DNA of 64,000 nucleotides from Pseudolactococcus sp041800635 (GTDB taxonomy: Bacteria; Bacillota; Bacilli; Lactobacillales; Streptococcaceae): the NCBI GenBank assembly GCA_047833645.1, contig CP181259.1, positions 930,001-994,000 on the forward strand, read 5' to 3'. The translations under genes and the position numbers were made by a program. Shown piece by piece: positions 18,558 to 27,279 of the stretch. Within the stretch, counting starts at the first letter, position 1. Each line of letters begins with the position of its first letter. The notes below the pieces were generated by a model, which was given only the letters and a program-made list of their open reading frames with translations, made no database searches and had not been told where the DNA came from.

Positions 18558-19971
18558 GGCTCTATAATTTCTGTAGTGGGTAAATCCACTGTAGAGATTA
18601 TGGAGCCTTTTTTAGTGTAGAAAAAAAGTCCCATATGACCTATAATGAAAAGCGACGAAACTCACATTAGAAAGACTCATATGGAACAACTAAATTTTAT
18701 CACAAATTTTCTCAGAATTAAAGACAAAAATATCACTATCACTGATGAATATGATATGGGGACTCACTTAGAACTCCACGGTCACTTGGACTACACAGCC
18801 CCTAAATGCCCAAAATGCAAGGGACAAATGGCTAAGTACGACTACCAGAAAACTTCTAAAATCCCCTACCTAGAAACTGCTGGCTACCCTTTACTTATCC
18901 GTCTTCGAAAGCGTCGGTTCAAGTGTAAAGATTGCGGAAAAATGGCGGTCGCTGAAACTCCTCTTGTCAAGAAGAACCACCAAATCTCTGTCGCTGTTAA
19001 CCAGAAAATCGCACAATTACTCATCGAAAATCAAGCAATGAAACATATTGCACACAGGCTATCAATTTCAACATCGTCAGTTATGAGAAAGCTCAATGAG
19101 TTCAAGTTTGAAACGGATTGGAATACCCTACCTGAGGTGATGAGTTGGGACGAGTATGCCTTCAAGAAGGGGAAAATGAGCTTCATCGCTCAAGATTTCG
19201 ACTCCCTAAATGTCATCGCCATTCTCGACGGAAGAACTCAAGCAACCATCCGAAACCACTTTCTACGCTATCCTAGAAAGGTTAGAAATCGGGTCAAAGT
19301 GATTACCATGGATATGTTTAGTCCCTATTATCAACTTGCTAAACAGCTTTTTCCAAATGCAAAAATTGTACTCGATCGCTTTCATATCGTGCAACACCTT
19401 AGTCGTGCTATGAACCGTGTCCGTATTCAAATTATGAATCAATTCGACAGAAAATCGCAGGAATACCGAGCCTTGAAACGTTACTGGAAATTGATACAAC
19501 AAGATAGCCGTAAACTCAGCGATAAACGATTTTATCGCCCTATGTTTCGAATGCATTTGACTAACAAGGAAATCCTAGAAAAACTCCTGTCTTTCTCCGA
19601 GGAACTACGACAACACTATGAACTCTATCAGCTTCTCTTATTTCATTTCCAAGAGAAGAACTCAGACCATTTCTTTGACCTCATCGAACAGGAAATAGCC
19701 ATCGTTAATCCTATTTTCCAGACGGTATTGAAGACATTTTTAAAGGATAAAGACAAGGTTTTAAACGCCATGGAATTGCCTTATTCAAACGCCAAACTGG
19801 AAGCTACCAATAATCTCATCAAAGTCATTAAGAGAAATGCCTTTGGTTTCAGGAACTTTGAAAACTTTAAAAAACGGATTTTGATTGCATTGAACATAAA
19901 GAAAGAGAGGACGAAGTTCGTCCTCTCTAGATGTTAGCTTTTCATCTACCCACTACAGTTGACAAAGAGCC
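18558..19971 (+). mobile_element. ISL3-family insertion sequence, copy 1 (IS1193/IS1167-like)
   Basis: A complete 1414-bp element. Its imperfect terminal repeats are GGCTCTATAATTTCTGTAGT on the left and GGCTCTTTGTCAACTGTAGT read inward from the right. It encodes one transposase. The 8-base flanks (GATTTTTC left, AAAATAAG right) do not match, so no target duplication remains. A near-identical copy in the same orientation lies at 24232-25645. Confidence 0.92.
18681..19937 (+). CDS. ISL3-family transposase, copy 1
   Basis: A 418-residue DDE transposase of the ISL3 family. N-terminal zinc ribbons are seen as CPKCKGQM and FKCKDCGKMA, followed by a helix-turn-helix (AHRLSISTSSVMRKLNEF) and the catalytic core with WDEYAFKKG, ITMDMFSPYYQLAKQLFPNAKIVLDRFHI and the late LEATNNLIKVIKRNAFGFRNF holding the catalytic Glu. 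The frame is open 12 codons further upstream; I use MEQLNFI, the family start. It differs from copy 2 at only two residues that I can see (Phe versus Leu at residue 5 region; Val versus Ile in the DSLNxIAILDG segment). Appears intact. Confidence 0.93.
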   Translation: MEQLNFITNFLRIKDKNITITDEYDMGTHLELHGHLDYTAPKCPKCKGQMAKYDYQKTSKIPYLETAGYPLLIRLRKRRFKCKDCGKMAVAETPLVKKNHQISVAVNQKIAQLLIENQAMKHIAHRLSISTSSVMRKLNEFKFETDWNTLPEVMSWDEYAFKKGKMSFIAQDFDSLNVIAILDGRTQATIRNHFLRYPRKVRNRVKVITMDMFSPYYQLAKQLFPNAKIVLDRFHIVQHLSRAMNRVRIQIMNQFDRKSQEYRALKRYWKLIQQDSRKLSDKRFYRPMFRMHLTNKEILEKLLSFSEELRQHYELYQLLLFHFQEKNSDHFFDLIEQEIAIVNPIFQTVLKTFLKDKDKVLNAMELPYSNAKLEATNNLIKVIKRNAFGFRNFENFKKRILIALNIKKERTKFVLSRC

Positions 19972-20010
19972 AAAATAAGATCCCCTATCGACAGGGGACC
20001 TTATTTTTTA
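19972..20010. terminator. Terminator of the alpha-amylase gene
   Basis: The stem AAATAAGRTCCCCT / AGGGGACCTTATTTTTT is symmetric and would work on both strands. On the minus strand it ends the amylase gene. It directly abuts the right end of ISL3 copy 1. Confidence 0.85.
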
Positions 20011-20024
20011 GGAAGGAAACACAC

Positions 20025-22859
20025 TTATTTTAGACCATCTTTGGTATAATGGCCATCTACTTTAAAATCAAAACCAACTGAAACCGGGAGTTGAATAGTA
20101 GAATTTGGTTTATTAAATAATAATTTTACATTAGAATTTGCATATTCTTCTTGTAAATCGATATAGAAGTGACCTTTGCTATCTTTCAACATAGCTTGAC
20201 CAGGCCAAGCTCCCAAAGGCAGTTGAATTAAATTACCATAATAGGCATAGACATTTGCAGCACTCCATCCACCAGGATTTTCAAAGGTAATACGGGTAAA
20301 GCCTTCGGCAACTGGTTCTGGTAAAACTGCTCTATGGCTACCGTCTATTTCATAGACTTGTCCAAGTTCCAAATCATAGCCAGGTTTATTTTGAGCTGGA
20401 AATTGAACTTTTGTATCAGGATTATTGAAAATTACTTTACCACCTGCAAATTCTTCACCAAGCTCAATATAATATCCGTACTCATCTTGACTCATTTCTT
20501 TACCTGGCCAATTGCCAACGAGTGGTACACCTTTATTATCATAAACATAGGTGTAGACCTTAGACCAACCTTGTGAATTGTTGAAGTAAACACGGTTGGC
20601 AATTTGTTGCTCGATGTCTGGGACTTTTGTACCGACTTCAACTACTTGTGTTACTGGCTCTTTGCTAACTGTTTCACTGATTTTTGTCTTAGAAACAAGT
20701 TGATCACCAATGTACTCTGAACGGTAAGTTATTGTCTTCACTCCGTCTTGACCTTCAACGCGAGTTACTTTCTGTCCTTTTTTAAGTTCAGGATTGTCTA
20801 CATACTCTGTTTCAAATGGAATTGGAAGCTCTTCATTTTCTTCTTTGAACTCGCTTTCAGGTTTTTCGGCAACTAAACCATCTTTAGAATATGTTCCGCC
20901 TGATTTAAATTCAAAACTAAGGGATTGTGGATACTGTGCTCCTTTGTTGTTAGAAAAGAGTACTTTTACGCCATCAGTCTCGTATGATATTGGAAGAGTG
21001 ATGGCTAAAAGACCTGTACCATCTTTTTCCATCTTAGTTCCTGGCCATGCGCCCAACAATTTATCACCTTTGGCATTATACATATATACAAAGACATCTG
21101 TCCATTTATCTGGATTTTCAAAGCGAATGGTTGTATTGGCATTCGGATCTTCTTTTGTAAAGCGATAAACGGATTGAACTGTCTCACCTTTAGCGTTTTT
21201 AGCAGATAATGTAACCGTTACTGTTTCACCAAATTGCACTTGACTTCCGATTGTAATGACTTTTCCATTTTCAAATTTAATTGGAGCGCCATTATTGACA
21301 GAATAGGTAGCCTCACTAGTATTAGAAGTTTGTAATGTAAGATTTAATGTATCTGTCAAGAAAGTATGGCTGCCTTCTTGATATCCTTGAACTGACAAGG
21401 ATGCTAGATTATCATCACCTTTTGTTAATACTAATACTGATCGTCTCGCAATGGAACCACTTAATCGTCCGTTCGAAACAGTGTAGGTTTTACCAGAAAT
21501 TTGGTCTTTATAGGTTCCATTCGCCAATTTTGTCTCAGTATTTAAGCTTTTCTCACTGTCGGAAAGGTTTGCAATTACTGCGCCTTGAGTGCCTCGTTCA
21601 ATCATGGCAACGTTTGTATCACCATTCGGGTTCCGAATATATTCTGATTGACCAACCATGGCATTATGGAATTTGTTTACTGCTACAATCGTAGGGTCTT
21701 TATAAAGATTGCTACCCGCATCACCGAGTTTAGTTTGTTCAGGGAAACGGACACCATTACCGCCACCAACTGGACGTGAGAAGAATAGAGGTGTACCTTT
21801 GGCGCGTGCAGTAATCATTGCCCAGCCAAGTTTCAAATCTTCATCGCTCATCCAAGCTGATTCAGATTCACTATCCGTCTTTCCGTTTGCATATGTATCG
21901 TGAGATTCGACCCAAAGTACGAGTTTAGATGGATCTACTCCTGCTTGGTAGTTGCCAAGATTTCCAGCATTGGCATTTCGATTGCGGAGCATGTCTCGGA
22001 TAGAGTGCCCATATTGGGATGCAGTAATGCTCATCAAGTTCGCATAATCTGCATCACGTGAAATATTGTCTTGTAACACTTCACCATATTGGAACTCAGA
22101 ACCATTATTTAATATAACATTCCAGAAATTACTACCAAATTCGCTAGGATATTCTCCTGGTAATTCGATATGTTTTGCAGCATCATAACGAAATCCATCC
22201 GCTCCATCAGCAACTGCATTTTTTAAGAATTTCAACAAATACTGTTGTACTTCTGGATTTTGTGTATTCCATTCCCAGAGCTGAAGCAGAGAGTTTTGAG
22301 TTACATCCCAACGACTCCCCCAGTTTTCAACTAAAGTATTTCCATGAGTCCATTTTGGAATGGATTTAACTTCTGAAGAGATCGCATTATAATCAGAAGT
22401 AGTATGATTCAGTACTGCATCAACTATAATTTTTATACCATACTGCTCTGCGACACGATTCATCTCGATAAATTCAGCTTCAGTCCCAAGCTGATAGTTA
22501 CCAATCGTATAGGCGGTTGGTTGATAATGATAATACCATTGCTCTGTAAATTTCTTATCTCCACCATTTCCAACAACTACAGCATTAATTGGGGATGTTT
22601 GAACACTTGTATAGCCTGCTTCTTTAATGGCCGCCATATTTTCTTTGATAGAATTAAACGACCAACACCAAGCATGCAAAACAGTCCCATCTTTCATTGA
22701 AACCTGCTGGTTGGAGCTGGCAACGATTGTTTCACCATTTACTGAAGTGATTGTGAATGCCTGTTCAATTCCAGCAAACATGGATAAAACCAGGGTAACA
22801 CTAACTGCTTTTTTTACCAGTTTGGATAGTATTCTCTTACTTTGACTTTGATAAGCCAT
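20025..22859 (-). CDS. Secreted alpha-amylase with G5 and three CBM26 modules
   Basis: A 944-residue extracellular GH13 alpha-amylase. It starts with a signal peptide (KLVKKAVSVTLVLSMFAGIE), then the catalytic barrel with the four conserved regions: IIVDAVLNHTT (about 140), GFRYDAAKHIE with the nucleophile Asp (about 220), GEVLQ with the general acid Glu (about 260), and VLWVESHDTY (about 315). A C-terminal array follows: a starch-binding CBM26 (about 573-665), a G5 domain (about 680-755, ETEYVDNPELKKGQKVTRVE), and two more CBM26 modules (about 755-845 and 855-944), each with the GAWPG/GNWPG motif. It hydrolyses starch outside the cell. Strong AGGAGG start site. No LPxTG anchor; G5 may give wall affinity. 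Confidence 0.93.
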   Translation of the reverse strand: MAYQSQSKRILSKLVKKAVSVTLVLSMFAGIEQAFTITSVNGETIVASSNQQVSMKDGTVLHAWCWSFNSIKENMAAIKEAGYTSVQTSPINAVVVGNGGDKKFTEQWYYHYQPTAYTIGNYQLGTEAEFIEMNRVAEQYGIKIIVDAVLNHTTSDYNAISSEVKSIPKWTHGNTLVENWGSRWDVTQNSLLQLWEWNTQNPEVQQYLLKFLKNAVADGADGFRYDAAKHIELPGEYPSEFGSNFWNVILNNGSEFQYGEVLQDNISRDADYANLMSITASQYGHSIRDMLRNRNANAGNLGNYQAGVDPSKLVLWVESHDTYANGKTDSESESAWMSDEDLKLGWAMITARAKGTPLFFSRPVGGGNGVRFPEQTKLGDAGSNLYKDPTIVAVNKFHNAMVGQSEYIRNPNGDTNVAMIERGTQGAVIANLSDSEKSLNTETKLANGTYKDQISGKTYTVSNGRLSGSIARRSVLVLTKGDDNLASLSVQGYQEGSHTFLTDTLNLTLQTSNTSEATYSVNNGAPIKFENGKVITIGSQVQFGETVTVTLSAKNAKGETVQSVYRFTKEDPNANTTIRFENPDKWTDVFVYMYNAKGDKLLGAWPGTKMEKDGTGLLAITLPISYETDGVKVLFSNNKGAQYPQSLSFEFKSGGTYSKDGLVAEKPESEFKEENEELPIPFETEYVDNPELKKGQKVTRVEGQDGVKTITYRSEYIGDQLVSKTKISETVSKEPVTQVVEVGTKVPDIEQQIANRVYFNNSQGWSKVYTYVYDNKGVPLVGNWPGKEMSQDEYGYYIELGEEFAGGKVIFNNPDTKVQFPAQNKPGYDLELGQVYEIDGSHRAVLPEPVAEGFTRITFENPGGWSAANVYAYYGNLIQLPLGAWPGQAMLKDSKGHFYIDLQEEYANSNVKLLFNKPNSTIQLPVSVGFDFKVDGHYTKDGLK

Positions 22860-22883
22860 ATAAACCTCCTAAAAAATAATAAG

Positions 22884-23043
22884 AAAACGTTCTCATTTTC
22901 TTGAAAAAATATATCTACAGTTGATGACCTTGAACCTAGCAATCAACTGTAGAGGAATAAGTACTCTCCTTTCTTTCAAAATTAAATCATTCGCCAAATG
23001 CAAACGGTTGCAAAATTATAATATCATATTTGTTGGTTAATTT
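22884..23043 (-). promoter_or_regulatory. Amylase promoter with two LacI-type operators
   Basis: On the minus strand a TATAAT box (plus 23015-23020) lies about 20 bases after TTGAAA (plus 23041-23046). Just downstream is the palindrome TTGCAACCGTTTGCA (plus 22999-23014), and a second one, GAGAACGTTTTC, is close to the ribosome binding site (plus 22888-22899). Both resemble LacI-family (MalR/CcpA cre-like) operators centred on CG. They sit where a bound repressor would block transcription. Related boxes occur in front of the regulator and the amylopullulanase genes. Confidence 0.7.
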
Positions 23044-23048
23044 CAAAC

Positions 23049-24129
23049 CCCAAATTGTAAAATGAAGTTAGCCACCTCAGGGAAAAAATTTTCCCACTAA
23101 AAAACACCTCAAAGATGCTATGCTGTAATTAAACAGATACCAGTCATAGGAGCTTTGAGATGCAAGAAAATTATACCACAACTTATAACCATTTGTCACT
23201 AGCTGAACGACAACTTATCGAAAAATGGTTTAAAGAAGGGATGAGTCGACGTCAGATTGCTAAGTTATTAGGTCGTAGCCATCAAACAATCAATAATGAA
23301 GTCAAGCGAGGACAAGTCCAACAAATGGATACCTTTAGAGCGTATCATATCGTCTATAGTAGCGAGTATGCGCATCAACAGTACCATAAGCAACGAAAAA
23401 AGTCTATTAAAAACACAAAGCTTGATAAGCTGGTATTGGAAAAAATTGTCCATTACATCAAGGCTAAGGTCTCTCCAGAAGTGATCGCTAAAGCTAAATT
23501 CAATGGTCAAATCAGCTACTCAAGCATTTACAACTGGATTTATAATGGCAAATTAGGCTTGAAACGTAAAGATATGCTTTATCCACATAAGACAAAAGTT
23601 ATCAAGACGGTTTCAGCTAATCCTAGAGTTTACGGTAAATCCATTGAAGAACGTCCTGAAGATATAAACAGGCGCAATGAGTTAGGGCATTGGGAAATTG
23701 ATACTGTCGTCTTAACAAGGGCTAAAAACAAGGTTTTATTGACTTTGACAGAGCGAAAAAGTCGTTTGGAGATTATCAGAATAATCGCTGATAAATCTTC
23801 TGAGGCAGTTAATTCTGAGCTTAAGGCATTAACTCAAAATTTTCAATTTAAGTCCATTACAGCTGATAATGGTACTGAATTTGCTCGTTTATCTGAGGCA
23901 GTTAATTGTGATATTTACTATGCTCATGCCTATTCTAGTTGGGAAAGAGGAACTAACGAGAATCACAATCGCATGATTCGTAGATTTTTGCCTAAAGGCA
24001 CAATAAAAACGACCACGAAAGAGGTCGCTCAAATTGAAATTTGGATGAATAACTATCCAAGAAAAATGTTTAATTACAGCACACCGATACAGGTTTATCT
24101 GGGTGGCTAACTTGGACTTGCAATTTGCC
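23049..24129 (+). mobile_element. IS30-family insertion sequence
   Basis: An element of about 1.08 kb with terminal repeats, left CCCAAATTGTAAAATGAAGT and right (read inward) GGCAAATTGCAAGTCCAAGT, both continuing into TAGCCACC. It is bracketed by a 13-base direct repeat GTTAATTTCAAAC (23036-23048 and 24130-24142), which looks like a target duplication. The insertion sits immediately upstream of the amylase -35 box. Confidence 0.85.
23160..24110 (+). CDS. IS30-family transposase
   Basis: A 316-residue IS30 transposase. The N-terminal helix-turn-helix is LSLAERQLIEKWFKEGMSRRQIAKLLGRSHQTINNEVKRG, the catalytic DDE core starts at LGHWEIDTVVLTRAKNKVLLTLTERKSR (first Asp), continues through SITADNGTEFARLSEAV (second Asp) and ends with YAHAYSSWERGTNENHNRMIRRFLPKGT (the Glu), and PRKMFNYSTPIQVYL closes the protein. 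All catalytic residues are present and the frame is intact, so the element could be active. Confidence 0.93.
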   Translation: MQENYTTTYNHLSLAERQLIEKWFKEGMSRRQIAKLLGRSHQTINNEVKRGQVQQMDTFRAYHIVYSSEYAHQQYHKQRKKSIKNTKLDKLVLEKIVHYIKAKVSPEVIAKAKFNGQISYSSIYNWIYNGKLGLKRKDMLYPHKTKVIKTVSANPRVYGKSIEERPEDINRRNELGHWEIDTVVLTRAKNKVLLTLTERKSRLEIIRIIADKSSEAVNSELKALTQNFQFKSITADNGTEFARLSEAVNCDIYYAHAYSSWERGTNENHNRMIRRFLPKGTIKTTTKEVAQIEIWMNNYPRKMFNYSTPIQVYLGG

Positions 24130-24210
24130 GTTAATTTCAAACAGCTAAAAAATCATGAAAAACCGCTCTGTATCAGGTTTTACTGTCAATTTATGCTACT
24201 TTAGGGAAAA

Positions 24211-24231
24211 TTTTGTTACCGTTAACAATTT
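24211..24231. promoter_or_regulatory. Orphaned operator-like palindrome
   Basis: TTTTGTTACCGTTAACAATT is nearly palindromic and very similar to AACTGTTACCGCTAACAATT upstream of the amylopullulanase (27280-27299). It was probably part of the amylase upstream region before IS30 moved it more than 1 kb away. ISL3 copy 2 begins directly at its right edge. Confidence 0.5.
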
Positions 24232-25645
24232 GGCTCTATAATTTCTGTAGTGGGTAAATCCACTGTAGAGATTATGGAGCCTTTTTTAGTGTAGAAAAAA
24301 AGTCCCATATGACCTATAATGAAAAGCGACGAAACTCACATTAGAAAGACTCATATGGAACAACTAAATCTTATCACAAATTTTCTCAGAATTAAAGACA
24401 AAAATATCACTATCACTGATGAATATGATATGGGGACTCACTTAGAACTCCACGGTCACTTGGACTACACAGCCCCTAAATGCCCAAAATGCAAGGGACA
24501 AATGGCTAAGTACGACTACCAGAAAACTTCTAAAATCCCCTACCTAGAAACTGCTGGCTACCCTTTACTTATCCGCCTTAGAAAGCGTCGTTTCAAGTGT
24601 AAAGATTGCGGAAAAATGGCGGTCGCTGAAACTCCTCTTGTCAAGAAGAACCACCAAATCTCTGTCGCTGTTAACCAGAAAATCGCACAATTACTCATCG
24701 AAAATCAAGCAATGAAACATATTGCACACAGGCTATCAATTTCAACATCGTCAGTTATGAGAAAGCTCAATGAGTTCAAGTTTGAAACGGATTGGAATAC
24801 CCTACCTGAGGTGATGAGTTGGGACGAGTATGCCTTCAAGAAGGGGAAAATGAGCTTCATCGCTCAAGATTTCGACTCCCTAAATATCATCGCCATTCTC
24901 GACGGAAGAACTCAAGCAACCATCCGAAACCACTTTCTACGCTATCCTAGAAAGGTTAGAAATCGGGTCAAAGTGATTACCATGGATATGTTTAGTCCCT
25001 ATTATCAACTTGCTAAACAGCTTTTTCCGAATGCAAAAATTGTACTCGATCGCTTTCATATCGTGCAACACCTTAGTCGTGCTATGAACCGTGTCCGTAT
25101 TCAAATTATGAATCAATTCGACAGAAAATCGCAGGAATACCGAGCCTTGAAACGTTACTGGAAATTGATACAACAAGATAGCCGTAAACTCAGCGATAAA
25201 CGATTTTATCGCCCTATGTTTCGAATGCATTTGACTAACAAGGAAATCCTAGAAAAACTCCTGTCTTTCTCCGAGGAACTACGACAACACTATGAACTCT
25301 ATCAGCTTCTCTTATTTCATTTCCAAGAGAAGAACTCAGACCATTTCTTTGACCTCATCGAACAGGAAATAGCCATCGTTAATCCTATTTTCCAGACGGT
25401 ATTGAAGACATTTTTAAAGGATAAAGACAAGGTTTTAAACGCCATGGAATTGCCTTATTCAAACGCCAAACTGGAAGCTACCAATAATCTCATCAAAGTC
25501 ATTAAGAGAAATGCCTTTGGTTTCAGGAACTTTGAAAACTTTAAAAAACGGATTTTGATTGCATTGAACATAAAGAAAGAGAGGACGAAGTTCGTCCTCT
25601 CTAGGTGTTAGCTTTTCATCTACCCACTACAGTTGACAAAGAGCC
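24232..25645 (+). mobile_element. ISL3-family insertion sequence, copy 2
   Basis: A second 1414-bp copy in direct orientation, with the same terminal repeats as copy 1 and only scattered base differences. Its 8-base flanks (AACAATTT left, GTTATTTA right) do not match each other nor the flanks of copy 1. The two copies enclose the amylase gene and the IS30 element (4.26 kb). Confidence 0.92.
24355..25611 (+). CDS. ISL3-family transposase, copy 2
   Basis: A 418-residue transposase, essentially the same as copy 1 (zinc ribbons CPKC/CKDC, WDEYAFKKG, TMDMFSPYYQ, final LEATNNLIK). Differences seen: Leu instead of Phe at the fifth residue, Ile instead of Val in DSLNIIAILDG. The frame is intact. Such long identical direct copies would serve as substrates for homologous recombination that deletes or duplicates the amylase segment. 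Confidence 0.93.
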   Translation: MEQLNLITNFLRIKDKNITITDEYDMGTHLELHGHLDYTAPKCPKCKGQMAKYDYQKTSKIPYLETAGYPLLIRLRKRRFKCKDCGKMAVAETPLVKKNHQISVAVNQKIAQLLIENQAMKHIAHRLSISTSSVMRKLNEFKFETDWNTLPEVMSWDEYAFKKGKMSFIAQDFDSLNIIAILDGRTQATIRNHFLRYPRKVRNRVKVITMDMFSPYYQLAKQLFPNAKIVLDRFHIVQHLSRAMNRVRIQIMNQFDRKSQEYRALKRYWKLIQQDSRKLSDKRFYRPMFRMHLTNKEILEKLLSFSEELRQHYELYQLLLFHFQEKNSDHFFDLIEQEIAIVNPIFQTVLKTFLKDKDKVLNAMELPYSNAKLEATNNLIKVIKRNAFGFRNFENFKKRILIALNIKKERTKFVLSRC

Positions 25646-25682
25646 GTTATTTATAACTAAAACTTTGCTACCGTCTTAAACG

Positions 25683-25724
25683 GTTCTACAGAGGGGACGT
25701 GTTACCAGCACGTTCTCTTTTTTA
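25683..25724 (+). terminator. Terminator-like hairpin right of ISL3 copy 2
   Basis: AGAGGGGACGTG / CACGTTCTCT with a 7-base loop, followed by TTTTTT on the plus strand. No complete gene precedes it apart from the insertion sequence, so it may be the remnant of a deleted gene. Confidence 0.55.
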
Positions 25725-25773
25725 TACCCTTATTATAAGATAGTTCAAGATTGTTGTCAAGCATATCTATCAG

Positions 25774-25992
25774 CTATAGACTATATTCTTTTACGATAGA
25801 CCCATTTAAACTACCTTCTTTAAGAGTTATGATATAACCATTCTCTTCATAAAAATGAAACAATTTATCCCAATGTTCTTTGTCTTGATACGATAGCATA
25901 CCGTAGCACTTGACCGCCTCTTCAATCTTACATATTTTGTCTAAGAGACAGACCAAGTTCGACACTAGCACGTTGTTTCTTTTTCTTGCCAT
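25774..25992 (-). pseudogene. Chimeric short frame of unknown origin
   Basis: A 72-codon frame ending IEEAVKCYGMLSYQDKEHWDKLFHFYEENGYIITLKEGS. I do not recognise the family. Its first part lies over the 3' portion of an ISNCY-like transposase relic in another frame, so the frame looks like a deletion scar joining two unrelated pieces. No ribosome binding site is evident. Probably not a functional gene. Confidence 0.3.
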
Positions 25993-26056
25993 CGTGCACT
26001 AACTTGATGACACGATACTTTTTCAATTCATTCACAGTGAGTAATATCCTTTTCAT
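25928..26056 (-). pseudogene. N-terminal remnant of an IS1202/ISNCY-type transposase
   Basis: A 42-codon stump, MKRILLTVNELKKYRVIKLV then HDGKKKKQRASVELGLSLRQ, followed by an abrupt stop. The pattern KY.VIK.V.DG.K....A...LGLS.RQ is the N-terminal helix-turn-helix of ISNCY/IS1202-type transposases, in which RQINRLI would normally follow. The rest of the transposase is missing, so only a scar of this element remains between ISL3 copy 2 and the regulator gene. Confidence 0.55.
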
Positions 26057-26154
26057 AAATATTAGTTTAACATTTGGGACATTTTATGTTTCGACCTACT
26101 TAAGACATTATCACTTTCGAATGATAATTTTTAATAAATATATATTGAAAGGGC

Positions 26155-26207
26155 TTTACTTTTTAGTGGTCAATAGTATATAATAACACTACGAAAACGT
26201 TTGCACT
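26155..26207 (+). promoter_or_regulatory. Promoter and auto-operator of the LacI-type gene
   Basis: TTTACT (26155-26160) and TATAAT (26179-26184) are 18 bases apart. The operator-like ACGAAAACGTTTGCACTT follows right after the -10 box (26191-26208). It shares the AAAACGTTTGC core with the amylopullulanase promoter, which suggests autoregulation. Confidence 0.65.
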
Positions 26208-26237
26208 TTATGGCTTTGAAATCTAAAGGGGAGAAAT

Positions 26238-27239
26238 ATGACGACGTTGGAGGATGTGGCGAAAAGGGCCAATGTTTCAAAGATGACTGTTTCTAGAGTT
26301 CTGAATCATCCGGAACTTGTCACAGAAGAGTTAAAACAACTGGTCCAATTAGCGATGAAAGAGTTAGACTATCAACCAAATGTTGTAGCAAAAGCCCTTG
26401 CTCAACAACGGACATTGACAGTTCAAGTTATCATTCTAGAGGAGATGGAGATTGTAGAGCCTTACTATGCCGAATTGATCGCAGGGATTGCTCTTGGATT
26501 GACTGAAAAAAATCACACGATGCAGATTGTGACCGAAAAGCACCAAGTAACAGACCAATGTGATGGTTATATCGTTACTGGAGCACGTACTTCAGACTAT
26601 AGTTGGCTGAAAAGTTTGAATAAACCAGTAGTACTTTTTGGAGAGAATCGAGCAGGGATACCTTTTGTTAACACACAGAATAAAGAGGCAACCTATCAAG
26701 CCAGTAGATTTGCAACAAGAAAAGGATATCATCAAGTTGTATTTGTGGGAATCGATTTACCAGATACTTTTGCTCAAGCTAGAGAAGCTGGATACTTAGA
26801 GGCCATGGATGAGTTAGGTCAAAAACCAAGGGTTTACCGATTAGAAAATCGGTCAAGGATAGCAGAAAAGTTCATTACACAATTTAATAAGTTAATGCCG
26901 AATACATGCTTTATCTGTGCCTCAGACCGAATAGCTTTGGGAATTGCTCGAGGATTAATGAATATGTCAAGGAATGTACCTGAAGATTACGGGATTATTG
27001 GGTTTGATGGAATATTTATTGATCGAGTTTCTAATCCACAGTTGACAACGATGAAACAACCCTTTCGTCAAATGGGAAGTATTAGTGTTAGCCAGTTGAT
27101 GCGCTTGGTTGAAGGACGGGAATTGAAAGAATACAAACGGTATTGTCAAGCGAGTTTAATCGAGAGAGAGCACTCGGTCTTAACAATTAAAGCCTTCATA
27201 AATAGGGAATTGTCCAAAGTACAGTTAGAAACTATCTAA
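26238..27239 (+). CDS. LacI/GalR-family (MalR-like) regulator
   Basis: A 333-residue LacI-family repressor. The N-terminal helix-turn-helix TTLEDVAKRANVSKMTVSRV is followed by the hinge helix (KALAQQRT) and a periplasmic-binding-protein-like sensor domain. The C-terminal motif CFICASDRIALGIARGL is typical. It lies between a secreted amylase and an amylopullulanase, with LacI-type palindromes at all three promoters, so it is most likely the local regulator of starch/maltodextrin use (inference). AAGGGGAG precedes the ATG. Codon usage and AT content match its amylolytic neighbours rather than the GC-richer core genes. Confidence 0.88.
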   Translation: MTTLEDVAKRANVSKMTVSRVLNHPELVTEELKQLVQLAMKELDYQPNVVAKALAQQRTLTVQVIILEEMEIVEPYYAELIAGIALGLTEKNHTMQIVTEKHQVTDQCDGYIVTGARTSDYSWLKSLNKPVVLFGENRAGIPFVNTQNKEATYQASRFATRKGYHQVVFVGIDLPDTFAQAREAGYLEAMDELGQKPRVYRLENRSRIAEKFITQFNKLMPNTCFICASDRIALGIARGLMNMSRNVPEDYGIIGFDGIFIDRVSNPQLTTMKQPFRQMGSISVSQLMRLVEGRELKEYKRYCQASLIEREHSVLTIKAFINRELSKVQLETI

Positions 27240-27279
27240 CAATAAGTTCCAGTGGCACAATTCCCTTATTTTTTAAGCA

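Noticed and set aside
20334..22845. Several plus-strand frames across the amylase gene
   Set aside because: They are antisense shadows without start signals; the minus strand encodes a complete GH13 enzyme.
18550..25653. Composite transposon bounded by ISL3 copies
   Set aside because: The outer 8-base flanks (GATTTTTC and GTTATTTA) do not match, so transposition as a unit is not supported.
25774..25992. Functional small gene
   Set aside because: It overlaps a transposase stump in another frame and has no start signal, so it is treated as a scar.
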